From assembly GCA_045636325.1 (NCBI GenBank), contig JAZTXH010000006.1, forward strand, positions 1 to 64,000: DNA of 64,000 nt, in the 5' to 3' direction. Origin of the DNA: CAKSHP01 sp045636325. GTDB taxonomy: Bacteria; Bacillota; Clostridia; UBA1381; UMGS1253. The position numbers and the translations under genes were made by a program. Below the pieces are notes generated by a model that was given only the letters and a program-made list of their open reading frames with translations, was not told the origin of the DNA and searched no databases. This document shows, piece after piece, positions 35,119 through 42,541 of the stretch (its first letter is position 1; each line of letters starts with the position of its first letter).

Positions 35119-35870
35119 AAGCCTTAATAACCGGAGCATCATCAGGCCTTGGTGCAGATATAGCAAAAATACTTCATAAAAAGGGGATAAGCCTTATTTT
35201 GGTTGCCCGAAGAAAAGACAGACTTGAAAAATTAAAATCAGCGCTTGGAGAAAATGTTAAAATAATTCCTTTTGATGTATCGGGCGCAGAAAGCGCCTCC
35301 GCACTTTATGAAATGGTAAAAGACGAAAATATAGATATTTTAATAAATAACGCAGGCTTTGGCCTTTTCGGTGAATTTGACATTTGCGATACAAAGCGCG
35401 AGATGGAAATGATTGACCTTAACATAAAAACCCTTCATGTGCTTACAAAGCTTTTCTTAAAAGATTTTAAAAAGAAGAATTCAGGTATAATTTTAAACGT
35501 GGCATCCTCAGCCGGACTTATGCCAGCGGGACCTTTAATGGCAACATATTATGCCACAAAAGCATATGTAACAAGCCTTACATTAGCTATTGCAGAAGAG
35601 CTCCGACGCGGAAAAAGTAAAGTAAAAATTTCAGCCCTTTGCCCGGGCCCCTTTGATACGGAGTTCAATCATGTTGCTGGGGTCAGTTTTTCAATAAAAG
35701 GCCTTAAAAGCATTGACGTTGCAAGCTACGCCATAAAAAATATGTTTAAAGGCAAAGCCCTTATTATTCCCGGCACGTTAATGAAGCTTGCGAATTTTGC
35801 AAAGCGCCTTATTCCCACAAAGCTTATGGTAATGTCGGCTTATAATATACAGAAAAGAAAGAATGGGTAA
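35115..35870 (+). CDS. Short-chain dehydrogenase/reductase
   Basis: The 251-residue enzyme shows the SDR fold: TGASSGLGADIAKIL (cofactor loop, residue 6), LINNAGFGLFGEF, the catalytic serine in LNVASSAG and the YATK (YxxxK) motif. A basic residue pair after the second strand (ARRKDRL) suggests NADP(H). The substrate is unknown; the family covers lipids, sugars and many small alcohols. It is coupled to the YaiI gene by an ATGA overlap. Confidence 0.9.
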   Translation: MKALITGASSGLGADIAKILHKKGISLILVARRKDRLEKLKSALGENVKIIPFDVSGAESASALYEMVKDENIDILINNAGFGLFGEFDICDTKREMEMIDLNIKTLHVLTKLFLKDFKKKNSGIILNVASSAGLMPAGPLMATYYATKAYVTSLTLAIAEELRRGKSKVKISALCPGPFDTEFNHVAGVSFSIKGLKSIDVASYAIKNMFKGKALIIPGTLMKLANFAKRLIPTKLMVMSAYNIQKRKNG

Positions 35871-35977
35871 CAATATTTGAATATAAACAAAAAAAATTAA
35901 TTTGTGCCGCCAACGCAGACAATCGGTGACTCTTTTCCCTAAGATTTAAGACAATTTTTTAATATTTGTTATTAATA

Positions 35978-36013
35978 AAAACCAAACCGTTGATTTTAAC
36001 GATTTGGTTTTTT
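35978..36013. terminator. Bidirectional terminator between SDR gene and trpA
   Basis: AACCAAACCGTT and AACGATTTGGTT form a hairpin with one mismatch, flanked by an A-run and a T-run. It can serve both converging transcripts. Confidence 0.75.
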
Positions 36014-36018
36014 ACATC

Positions 36019-36792
36019 TTACTTTATTTCGTCTAGTTGCTTTCTTATTTCTTTTGCAAGCTCTGCCACATATTCGGGCGATTTTTCTTTATATTTTTCC
36101 ACAAGCTCAACAATAGCGCAGTCAACTATAACGCCGTCTGTCATAGATGCAAGCATTACCGCCTGATTAACATCTGCAACATCAAGCCCTGCAATAACGG
36201 GCAGGTTGCTCACCTTTTTTATGTCGTTTAGCATATTAAAAATATATCTTTTTTCTCTTTCTTCATCAGCTGCGAGAGTTGATGTGCACAGTATAAATCC
36301 GCCATCAGCATCCTTTGCAATCATCTCAATTCTTTTTTCAGAGGTAGATGCCACAATGGAAATATAGTCAATGCCCGCGTTTTTGCAAGGAATTGAAAAC
36401 TCCTCTTTTTCTTCAAAAGGAATATCGGGAATAACAATCCCTGAAACGCCTGCTTTGGCGGCTCTTTTGAAAAATCTTTCAATGCCGTATGAGAAAACAA
36501 CGTTTGTATAAGTTGTAATAATAATGGGAGACAAAACCTTTCCCTTAAACTCCTCTGCCATATCAAAAATTTTATCTGTAGTACAGCCGTTTGCAAGGCT
36601 TCTTACATTTGCACTCTGAATAACTGGTCCCTCTGCCACCGGGTCTGAAAAGGGCATTCCAAGCTCAATTATATCCGCTCCGCTTTTATCAAGTGCCAAC
36701 ACAAGCTCTTTTGTTGTTCCAATATCGGGGTCACCACAGGTTACAAAAGCAATAAACGCTTTTTTATCTGTAAAAGCTTTAGATAATTTCAT
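36019..36792 (-). CDS. trpA: Tryptophan synthase alpha chain
   Basis: The 257-residue protein is a TIM-barrel TrpA, which cleaves indole-glycerol phosphate to indole and glyceraldehyde 3-phosphate. The catalytic glutamate is in IELGMPFSDPVAEGP, the catalytic aspartate is in VIPDIPFEE, and a phosphate loop is near VIAGLDV. Indole passes through a tunnel to the TrpB partner. It overlaps the end of trpB by four bases and is the last gene of the T-box operon. Confidence 0.95.
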   Translation of the reverse strand: MKLSKAFTDKKAFIAFVTCGDPDIGTTKELVLALDKSGADIIELGMPFSDPVAEGPVIQSANVRSLANGCTTDKIFDMAEEFKGKVLSPIIITTYTNVVFSYGIERFFKRAAKAGVSGIVIPDIPFEEKEEFSIPCKNAGIDYISIVASTSEKRIEMIAKDADGGFILCTSTLAADEEREKRYIFNMLNDIKKVSNLPVIAGLDVADVNQAVMLASMTDGVIVDCAIVELVEKYKEKSPEYVAELAKEIRKQLDEIK

Positions 36793-37979
36793 TCTGAAAT
36801 GTCCTCCCCTCTGTAACGGGCAATGGCTGCACAGTCCTTATCGCCTCTGCCTGAAATATTTACTACCATAATTTCATCTTTTCCCATAGTTGGCGCAAGC
36901 TTTATTGCATATGCAACTGCATGAGCACTTTCAATAGCAGGAATAATACCCTCTGTTTTTGAAAGATACTCAAAAGCATTAACCGCCTCGTCATCAGTAA
37001 CAGGAACGTACTGAGCTCTGCCGCTGTCAAAAAGATATGCGTGCTCAGGGCCGATACCCGGATAGTCAAGCCCCGCTGAAATTGAATACACCGGTGCAAT
37101 CTGACCATATTCGTCCTGACAGAAATAAGATTTCATACCATGGAAAATTCCCACACTGCCGGTTGATACGGTTGCGGCAGTTTCTTTTGTGTCAATGCCT
37201 CTGCCCGCAGCCTCACAGCCAATAAGGCGAACGGATTTATCTTCAATAAAATTATAAAATGCACCGATTGCATTTGAGCCGCCGCCAACGCAAGCTAAAA
37301 CTGCATCGGGGAGTCTTCCTTCAAGTTTTAAAATCTGCTCTTTTATTTCTTTTGAAATAACCGCCTGAAAATCACGCACAATAGTTGGGAATGGGTACGG
37401 CCCCATAACAGAGCCTAACACATAATGGGTATCGTGCATACGTTTTGTCCACTCACGCATTGTTTCTGATACCGCATCCTTTAAAGTTGCCGTACCGCTT
37501 ATAACCGCATGCACCTTTGCGCCTAAAAGTCTCATTCTGTAAACATTAAGCGCCTGACGCTCAGTGTCCTCTTTACCCATGAAAATTTCACATTCCATAC
37601 CCATAAGTGCCGCCGCAGTAGCGGTTGCAACACCGTGCTGACCGGCACCAGTCTCAGCAATAACACGTGTTTTACCCATTTTCTTTGCTAAAAGCACCTG
37701 CCCTAAAACGTTGTTTATCTTATGTGAGCCGGTATGATTCAAATCCTCACGCTTTAAATAAATTTTTGCGCCGCCCAAATCTTTTGTCATTTTTTCTGCG
37801 TAATACAGAAGCGACGGTCTTCCTGCGTAGTTGTTTAAAAGGTCCGTAAGCTCTTTATTAAACTGCTCGTCATTTTTATAAAAATCGTAAGCCTTTTCAA
37901 GCTCGTTTACGGCATTCATCAATGTTTCAGGAACATACTGACCGCCGTGAATTCCAAATCTTCCTTTTGTGTTTGACAA
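36789..37979 (-). CDS. trpB: Tryptophan synthase beta chain
   Basis: The 396-residue PLP enzyme condenses indole with serine to make tryptophan. It begins with the conserved GRFGIHGGQYVPETLM. The PLP lysine is in HTGSHKINNVLGQ, the catalytic glutamate in AETGAGQHGVA and the phosphate-binding loop in CVGGGSNAIG. This is the classical TrpB1 type that works with TrpA. Translation starts at TTG (37979) with AGGAGG eight bases upstream. A tryptophan T-box leader controls it. Confidence 0.95.
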   Translation of the reverse strand: MSNTKGRFGIHGGQYVPETLMNAVNELEKAYDFYKNDEQFNKELTDLLNNYAGRPSLLYYAEKMTKDLGGAKIYLKREDLNHTGSHKINNVLGQVLLAKKMGKTRVIAETGAGQHGVATATAAALMGMECEIFMGKEDTERQALNVYRMRLLGAKVHAVISGTATLKDAVSETMREWTKRMHDTHYVLGSVMGPYPFPTIVRDFQAVISKEIKEQILKLEGRLPDAVLACVGGGSNAIGAFYNFIEDKSVRLIGCEAAGRGIDTKETAATVSTGSVGIFHGMKSYFCQDEYGQIAPVYSISAGLDYPGIGPEHAYLFDSGRAQYVPVTDDEAVNAFEYLSKTEGIIPAIESAHAVAYAIKLAPTMGKDEIMVVNISGRGDKDCAAIARYRGEDISE

Positions 37980-38108
37980 AATAAAAACCTCCTTTTTTCA
38001 CTTTGACGGGACAATAATTAAAAAAGTCTCTTTATTAATCATTATTCGATTCGCTCACTTTTTAAAGTAGGCTTTTTTGATTTTCCGTCATTGCATTTCC
38101 TTCAAATT

Positions 38109-38420
38109 AAAAAACCCGTCCCTGACAATTAAATATGTCAAGGACGAGCGTGCTTTTTAAAATAATCACCACTCGCGGTGCCACCTTGATTTGCAAAAGC
38201 CTTAAGCTTTTACACACTTCGAAGAATACTTTCATATTCCCGGTAACTGACGTATACCATCACGTCACAGATACTCAAGGTTTTAAAAACCTTTTTGACT
38301 GTGCCCTCAGAAGTCCATTCAGCTATGCTTTCTGTACCGCAATCCCACCGCCTGCGGCTCTCTTTATCAGCGTTTACATAACCTACTTACTCTTCGTCAA
38401 CGGTTTAAATATTTGATTAT
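38109..38420 (-). promoter_or_regulatory. T-box leader of trpBA, tryptophan-specific
   Basis: The minus strand carries the conserved T-box AAGGTGGCACCGCG (38174-38187). A terminator follows it (arms 38117-38127 and 38136-38146, then a T-run). Upstream is a stem-I-like region with GAATGG; its UGG (38315-38317) fits the specifier codon for tryptophan. Uncharged tRNA-Trp would pair there and favour the antiterminator, so trpBA is made when tryptophan is scarce. About 130 bases separate the terminator from the trpB start. Confidence 0.9.
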
Positions 38421-38427
38421 GCTATAT

Positions 38428-38456
38428 ATTATACGATGTTTTTTTTAATTTGTCAA
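38428..38456 (-). promoter_or_regulatory. Promoter of the trpBA T-box transcript
   Basis: On the minus strand TTGACA (38451-38456) and TATAAT (38428-38433) are 17 bases apart, a full consensus match just upstream of the T-box leader. Confidence 0.85.
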
Positions 38457-38470
38457 CAGTTTTTTGCAAA

Positions 38471-39175
38471 TCATACTCTCCCACGGGGAATAATTATGTT
38501 TCCAGATACATCAAATACGAAATTCTGCTCCTTTACAATTTTTGCAATATCGTATGAATTCTTTGGAACAAAATCGGTTAGTGCAAAGCAGGCTCCTGCC
38601 TGATATTCGTGATGAAAATCTGTGCCGCAGCTTACCAAAAGATTGTGCTCCTTTGCAAGTGTTGCTGCCATGGAATTTCTTGAATTATGCCCCTGATGCA
38701 TATTAAACGCCTCTATGCCGTCAAGGCTTTCAGGGTTAGCTCTTTCAAGCCCATCACGAAAAGGATGCGCCTGCAAAATAACGTTTTTATCTGTTTTAAA
38801 CTCCTTATAAAACACATCAATACCTTTGTCAAGATAATCATATGCACGGTATACATCATCTTCGTTTATACCGTATACAAGATAATCATTTACGTTTTCC
38901 GTAAAACGGATTTCCATGCCTAAAATAACATTAATTCCTGCTTCTTTACCTGCCCTTGCAGTATCGGTATAATCCTTTATATATTTTTCTATCAGCTCAT
39001 CTTTGTCCCCGTCTTTAAAATATCCGGAAAAAAAATGATTTGTTATAACCACCGCCGATGTATTATGCTCACTTAAAAGAGCTATCATTTTCTTCGGCGA
39101 AAGGTCACTACAAGGGCTTACAGGACTTGTGTGAGCGTGCATTTCAACCTTATATTTATAATCATTAATATTCAT
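38471..39175 (-). CDS. PHP-domain phosphoesterase
   Basis: The 234-residue protein has PHP-domain metal motifs: EMHAHTSPVSPCSD (residue 11), VITNHF, a QAHPFRDG histidine and SCGTDFHHE. PHP proteins use two or three metal ions to cleave phosphoesters; relatives include histidinol phosphatase and nucleotide phosphatases. The substrate is unknown. It lies 19 bases after ispF in an apparent ispD-ispF-PHP operon and is not related to the CpsB-type phosphatase at 16 kb beyond the fold. Confidence 0.85.
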   Translation of the reverse strand: MNINDYKYKVEMHAHTSPVSPCSDLSPKKMIALLSEHNTSAVVITNHFFSGYFKDGDKDELIEKYIKDYTDTARAGKEAGINVILGMEIRFTENVNDYLVYGINEDDVYRAYDYLDKGIDVFYKEFKTDKNVILQAHPFRDGLERANPESLDGIEAFNMHQGHNSRNSMAATLAKEHNLLVSCGTDFHHEYQAGACFALTDFVPKNSYDIAKIVKEQNFVFDVSGNIIIPRGRV

Positions 39176-39194
39176 TTTAAATCATCCTTTTTAA

Positions 39195-39689
39195 TTAATC
39201 CTCTGTGTCAATATCTTCATACTCGCCCAAAAGCACAACCGCATGAGCGCTTATTCCAAGACCTTCGCCCTCAAAACCAAGGTGCTCGGTTGTGGTTGCT
39301 TTAACATTGATATCGTGAATATCCACTCCGCAGACTCCTGCAATATTTTCTCTCATCTGTTCAATAAATCCTGCCAGTTTCGGCTTTTGAGCAATAATTG
39401 TTATATCAGCATTTGAAACATAATAACCAACACTGTCAATCTGAGAAATTACCTCTTCTAAAAGCAACAGACTGTCTGCCCCTTTATAAGTTTCATCCGT
39501 ATCGGGAAACAAATGCCCGATATCACCAAGAGCCGCCGCTCCTAAAATTGCATCCATTAAGGCATGGGTTGCCACATCTGCATCCGAATGGCCCAAAAGT
39601 CCTTTTTCATATGGGATATCAACTCCGCATAAAATAAGCTTTCTGTTTTCTGTTAATTTATGAACATCGTAACCGTGTCCTATTCTCAT
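39195..39689 (-). CDS. ispF: 2-C-methyl-D-erythritol 2,4-cyclodiphosphate synthase
   Basis: The 164-residue enzyme forms the cyclic diphosphate of the MEP isoprenoid pathway with release of CMP. Zinc ligands are in GHGYDVHKL (Asp and His), with GHSDADVATHALMDA and the C-terminal KATTTEHLGFEGEG motif of the family. The length is typical. It follows ispD by 20 bases. Isoprenoids made here include the undecaprenyl carrier needed by the polysaccharide system. Confidence 0.95.
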   Translation of the reverse strand: MRIGHGYDVHKLTENRKLILCGVDIPYEKGLLGHSDADVATHALMDAILGAAALGDIGHLFPDTDETYKGADSLLLLEEVISQIDSVGYYVSNADITIIAQKPKLAGFIEQMRENIAGVCGVDIHDINVKATTTEHLGFEGEGLGISAHAVVLLGEYEDIDTED

Positions 39690-39709
39690 TTGTTTTCATT
39701 TTCCCTTCT

Positions 39710-40435
39710 TTATTTAAATTGCTCTCTTTTTTTTAAAATTTCCTCTGCTAATATCAAATCTTCTGAGGTAGTAATCTTTAAATTTTCATAACTACCCTTC
39801 GTAATATACACCCTTTTACCGTAGCGTGAAAAAAGTGCGCTATCATCAGTTGTAGAAAAGCCTTCGTCTTTTGCCTTTTGGTGGACATTTAAAATTTCCT
39901 TTACCGAAAACACCTGGGGGGTCTGAATGTTTACAAGGTTTTCCCGGGCAATATCACATTCAACAAAGCCGTTTTCATCGACTTTTTTTATACTGTCCTT
40001 TACTTTTACACCGGGAGCGGCTGCGCCGTATTTTCTTGCCCCGTCAAGGCATGCTTTGATGCAATTTTGCTCTGTAAGGCATCTTGCCCCGTCATGAATC
40101 AAAACAAACTCTGCTCTCTCGTCTATAGCGCCAAGCCCTTTTAAAACAGACTTCTGACGGGTGTCGCCTCCCTCAATAATCCTGACAATCTTTTTTATAT
40201 TATATTTTTCTTTTATATCCTCTACTTGTTTTATATCACAGCCGCGGGTAACTACAACAATTTCATCCGCTTCATCAAAATTTTCAAATATTAAAAGGCT
40301 GCGGGCAAGTATACTCTTTCCCGAAAGATTTAAAAACATTTTATTTTTATGTGTTCCGTCTTTATTTTTGCCGCTTTGCATTCTTTTTCCGCTTCCTGCT
40401 GCGACAATTAAAACACTTATAAATTCTTTTTTCAT
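39710..40435 (-). CDS. ispD: 2-C-methyl-D-erythritol 4-phosphate cytidylyltransferase
   Basis: The 241-residue enzyme couples MEP to CTP. The nucleotide motif AAGSGKRM is followed by an unusually long linker (SGKNKDGTHKNKMFLNL) before the conserved lysine. Other family signatures are LIHDGARCL, AAPGVKVKDSIK and NIQTPQVF. It belongs to the MEP pathway with the adjacent ispF. The N-terminal loop is a few residues longer than in well-known IspD proteins but keeps the key basic residues. Confidence 0.93.
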   Translation of the reverse strand: MKKEFISVLIVAAGSGKRMQSGKNKDGTHKNKMFLNLSGKSILARSLLIFENFDEADEIVVVTRGCDIKQVEDIKEKYNIKKIVRIIEGGDTRQKSVLKGLGAIDERAEFVLIHDGARCLTEQNCIKACLDGARKYGAAAPGVKVKDSIKKVDENGFVECDIARENLVNIQTPQVFSVKEILNVHQKAKDEGFSTTDDSALFSRYGKRVYITKGSYENLKITTSEDLILAEEILKKREQFK

Positions 40436-40563
40436 AATTTTGAATCATTCCTTTTAAGCTTTAAATATGCTTGTTTCATTTTAGAATTATATCACTTTAC
40501 ATACCTCTTGTCAAACAAATAAGCCTGCAAAACACTCCAAATGCTAAAATCTCATACAATTTC

Positions 40564-40592
40564 TTGACATTAACACGATTTAATATTATAAT
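40564..40592 (+). promoter_or_regulatory. Promoter of the zinc-ribbon membrane protein gene
   Basis: TTGACA (40564-40569) and TATAAT (40587-40592) are 17 bases apart, a full consensus match about 32 bases before the start codon. Confidence 0.85.
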
Positions 40593-40623
40593 GAATGTAA
40601 ATAATTTTAAGGGGGATATTTTT

Positions 40624-41343
40624 ATGTATTGTACAAATTGTGGAACTCAGATTCCTGAAGGTCAGACTGTTTGCCCTAATTGCAGTGGTGGCGCACAAAA
40701 GGCGTCTGTGCCAACACAGGAGAGCAATCCTATAGCGCAGGAGATTATTACTCCGGTGGAAATAAACAACGAAGCGCCACCTGTTCAGCCTGAACCGACA
40801 ATAGCTGAACTGGCAGCTTCTGAGCCTGTAGTATCACAGCAGGCAGCATCAGAGCCCCAAACACCTCAAGCGCCGGTTCCTCCGTCAGGCTATGATGCAA
40901 ACCCTAAGCCCCAAGCAGAAACCGAAGCAAATTACGGTGCTTCTGGTTGTGCACCAAATAATAATTTTGGCGCTGCTCCCTCCCATGCAGAACCATCTGC
41001 AAATTATTCTGGACAGCCTGCCGGCGCACCGGTTTACCAGACTTTTAATCAATATCAATCAAATCAACCAAAACAGGTTGTTACAACAGGTCAGTGGATT
41101 CTCCGAATGCTTATTAACCTTATTCCCTGCGTAGGTCCGATTATATATTTTATAATGCTGTTTATATGGGCAAATGACAAAACAAAAGAAGACACATCTT
41201 CAAACTGGGCAAAGGCTCAGCTTATCTGGATGGCAATATCTTTAGGTATTGGTTTGCTTTTATATATAATAATATTTGCCATTGCCGGCCTTAGCATACG
41301 CGAACTTGTGCGTGAGCCGTATCAGTATAATGTACGTATATGA
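40624..41343 (+). CDS. Zinc-ribbon membrane protein of unknown function
   Basis: The 239-residue protein starts with a zinc ribbon (MYCTNCGTQIPEGQTVCPNC, four cysteines). A long disordered region rich in Pro, Glu, Gln and Ala follows (about 25-150), then two membrane helices (about 160-182 and 200-224). Zinc-ribbon plus low-complexity plus membrane proteins are common in Firmicutes and rarely characterised. The start at 40624 follows AAGGGGGAT; upstream in-frame sequence to 40471 crosses the promoter and is rejected. Confidence 0.85.
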   Translation: MYCTNCGTQIPEGQTVCPNCSGGAQKASVPTQESNPIAQEIITPVEINNEAPPVQPEPTIAELAASEPVVSQQAASEPQTPQAPVPPSGYDANPKPQAETEANYGASGCAPNNNFGAAPSHAEPSANYSGQPAGAPVYQTFNQYQSNQPKQVVTTGQWILRMLINLIPCVGPIIYFIMLFIWANDKTKEDTSSNWAKAQLIWMAISLGIGLLLYIIIFAIAGLSIRELVREPYQYNVRI

Positions 41344-41365
41344 TTAAATGAAATGGCTTTTTATT

Positions 41366-41455
41366 ATGCCATTAGTTGATAACCCGTCAAAAGAATTAAA
41401 AGTTTATAAAGGGATAAATCCCAATGGTTTGGAAAGCAATTTGAAAGGGGAATGA
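41366..41455 (+). CDS. Possible 29-residue upstream open reading frame overlapping the metA leader
   Basis: ATG at 41366 opens MPLVDNPSKELKVYKGINP and nine further residues before TGA at 41453-41455. The stop lies two bases before the metA start at 41458. No strong ribosome site precedes it. It could be a coupling or leader peptide, or chance. It has no methionine-rich stretch. Confidence 0.2.
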   Translation: MPLVDNPSKELKVYKGINPNGLESNLKGE

Positions 41456-41457
41456 AT

Positions 41458-42375
41458 ATGCCAATAAAAGTTCAGGACGGTTTGCCTGCCGTTAATCAGC
41501 TTGAAAGTGAAAATATATTTGTTATGACGCAGACCCGTGCTGCAACTCAGGATATTCGTCCGTTGCAGATTGCATTTGTTAATCTGATGCCAAAAAAAAT
41601 TGAAACAGAAACCCAGATTCTGCGTTATTTAAGCAACTCACCTTTGCAGGTAGAGATTGAGTTTATTCATATGAGTTCACATGAATCAAAAAACACCAGC
41701 GAAAGTCATTTAAAATACTTTTATGAAACCTTTGAAGACATTAAATCCCGAAAGTTTGACGGCATGATTATTACCGGTGCACCGGTGGAAAATATGCCCT
41801 TTGAACAAGTTGATTACTGGGATGAACTTTGTGAAATTATGGAATGGTCAAAAACCAATGTTACATCTACATTTCACATTTGCTGGGGTGCTCAGGCAGG
41901 GCTCTATTACCATTACGGCATTAACAAGCGTCCTTTAGACAAAAAGATGTTCGGCGTGTTTGAGCATACTGTTAACCGCTCCACATCAAAACTTATGCGT
42001 GGGTTTGACAACACATTTTTCGTTCCTCATTCAAGGCATACAACAGTACTTCGTGAGGATATCGAAAAAGTAGACGACCTTGAAATTCTTTCAGAATCTG
42101 AAGATGCAGGAGTTTATATTGTGCATACCAAGGCGGGAAAGCAAATTTTTGTAACCGGTCATTCCGAATATGATGCAGATACTTTGCATAACGAATACAC
42201 AAGGGATATAGGAAAGGGTATCGAAATCGATATTCCTAAAAACTATTATCCGAACGATGACCCCTTAAATCCGCCTATGATGCGTTGGCGGTCACACGCA
42301 AGCCTTTTGTATGCAAACTGGCTTAACTATTTTGTGTATCAGATTACACCATATAATATTGAGGATATAAAATAA
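41458..42375 (+). CDS. metA: Homoserine O-acyltransferase, probably acetyl-CoA specific
   Basis: The 305-residue protein is a MetA-family enzyme, which activates homoserine for methionine synthesis. The catalytic cysteine is in TFHICWGAQAGLYYHYG and a conserved histidine is in FFVPHSRHTTV. In this family the residue after GAPV/L is reported to set acyl preference: Gly in E. coli (succinyl), Glu in Bacillus (acetyl). Here the motif is GAPVENMPF, with Glu, so acetyl-CoA is predicted. I chose ATG 41458 for its spacing from AAAGGGG. No SAM riboswitch or S-box is visible before it. Confidence 0.92.
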   Translation: MPIKVQDGLPAVNQLESENIFVMTQTRAATQDIRPLQIAFVNLMPKKIETETQILRYLSNSPLQVEIEFIHMSSHESKNTSESHLKYFYETFEDIKSRKFDGMIITGAPVENMPFEQVDYWDELCEIMEWSKTNVTSTFHICWGAQAGLYYHYGINKRPLDKKMFGVFEHTVNRSTSKLMRGFDNTFFVPHSRHTTVLREDIEKVDDLEILSESEDAGVYIVHTKAGKQIFVTGHSEYDADTLHNEYTRDIGKGIEIDIPKNYYPNDDPLNPPMMRWRSHASLLYANWLNYFVYQITPYNIEDIK

Positions 42376-42483
42376 AATTGTCCTCTTCCGTTTATTTTGT
42401 GCCATTTTTCGGTATGCCCGCGAGCGCCGTACCCTTTGATAATAAACATTAGTTTATTGTCCGCAAATTACATCCAAATAAAC

Positions 42484-42528
42484 AAAATAAGGCAGAATCG
42501 ATTTTTACTTTCGTTTCTGCCTTATTTT
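42484..42528. terminator. Bidirectional terminator between metA and gyrA
   Basis: Arms 42484-42497 and 42515-42528 are a perfect 14-base inverted repeat (AAAATAAGGCAGAA) with A- and T-runs at the ends, serving the converging genes. Confidence 0.85.
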
Positions 42529-42541
42529 GTACTTTTATTTC

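Noticed and set aside
41344..41457. SAM riboswitch before metA
   Set aside because: The gap is about 115 bases and lacks the SAM-I core motifs and a terminator hairpin.
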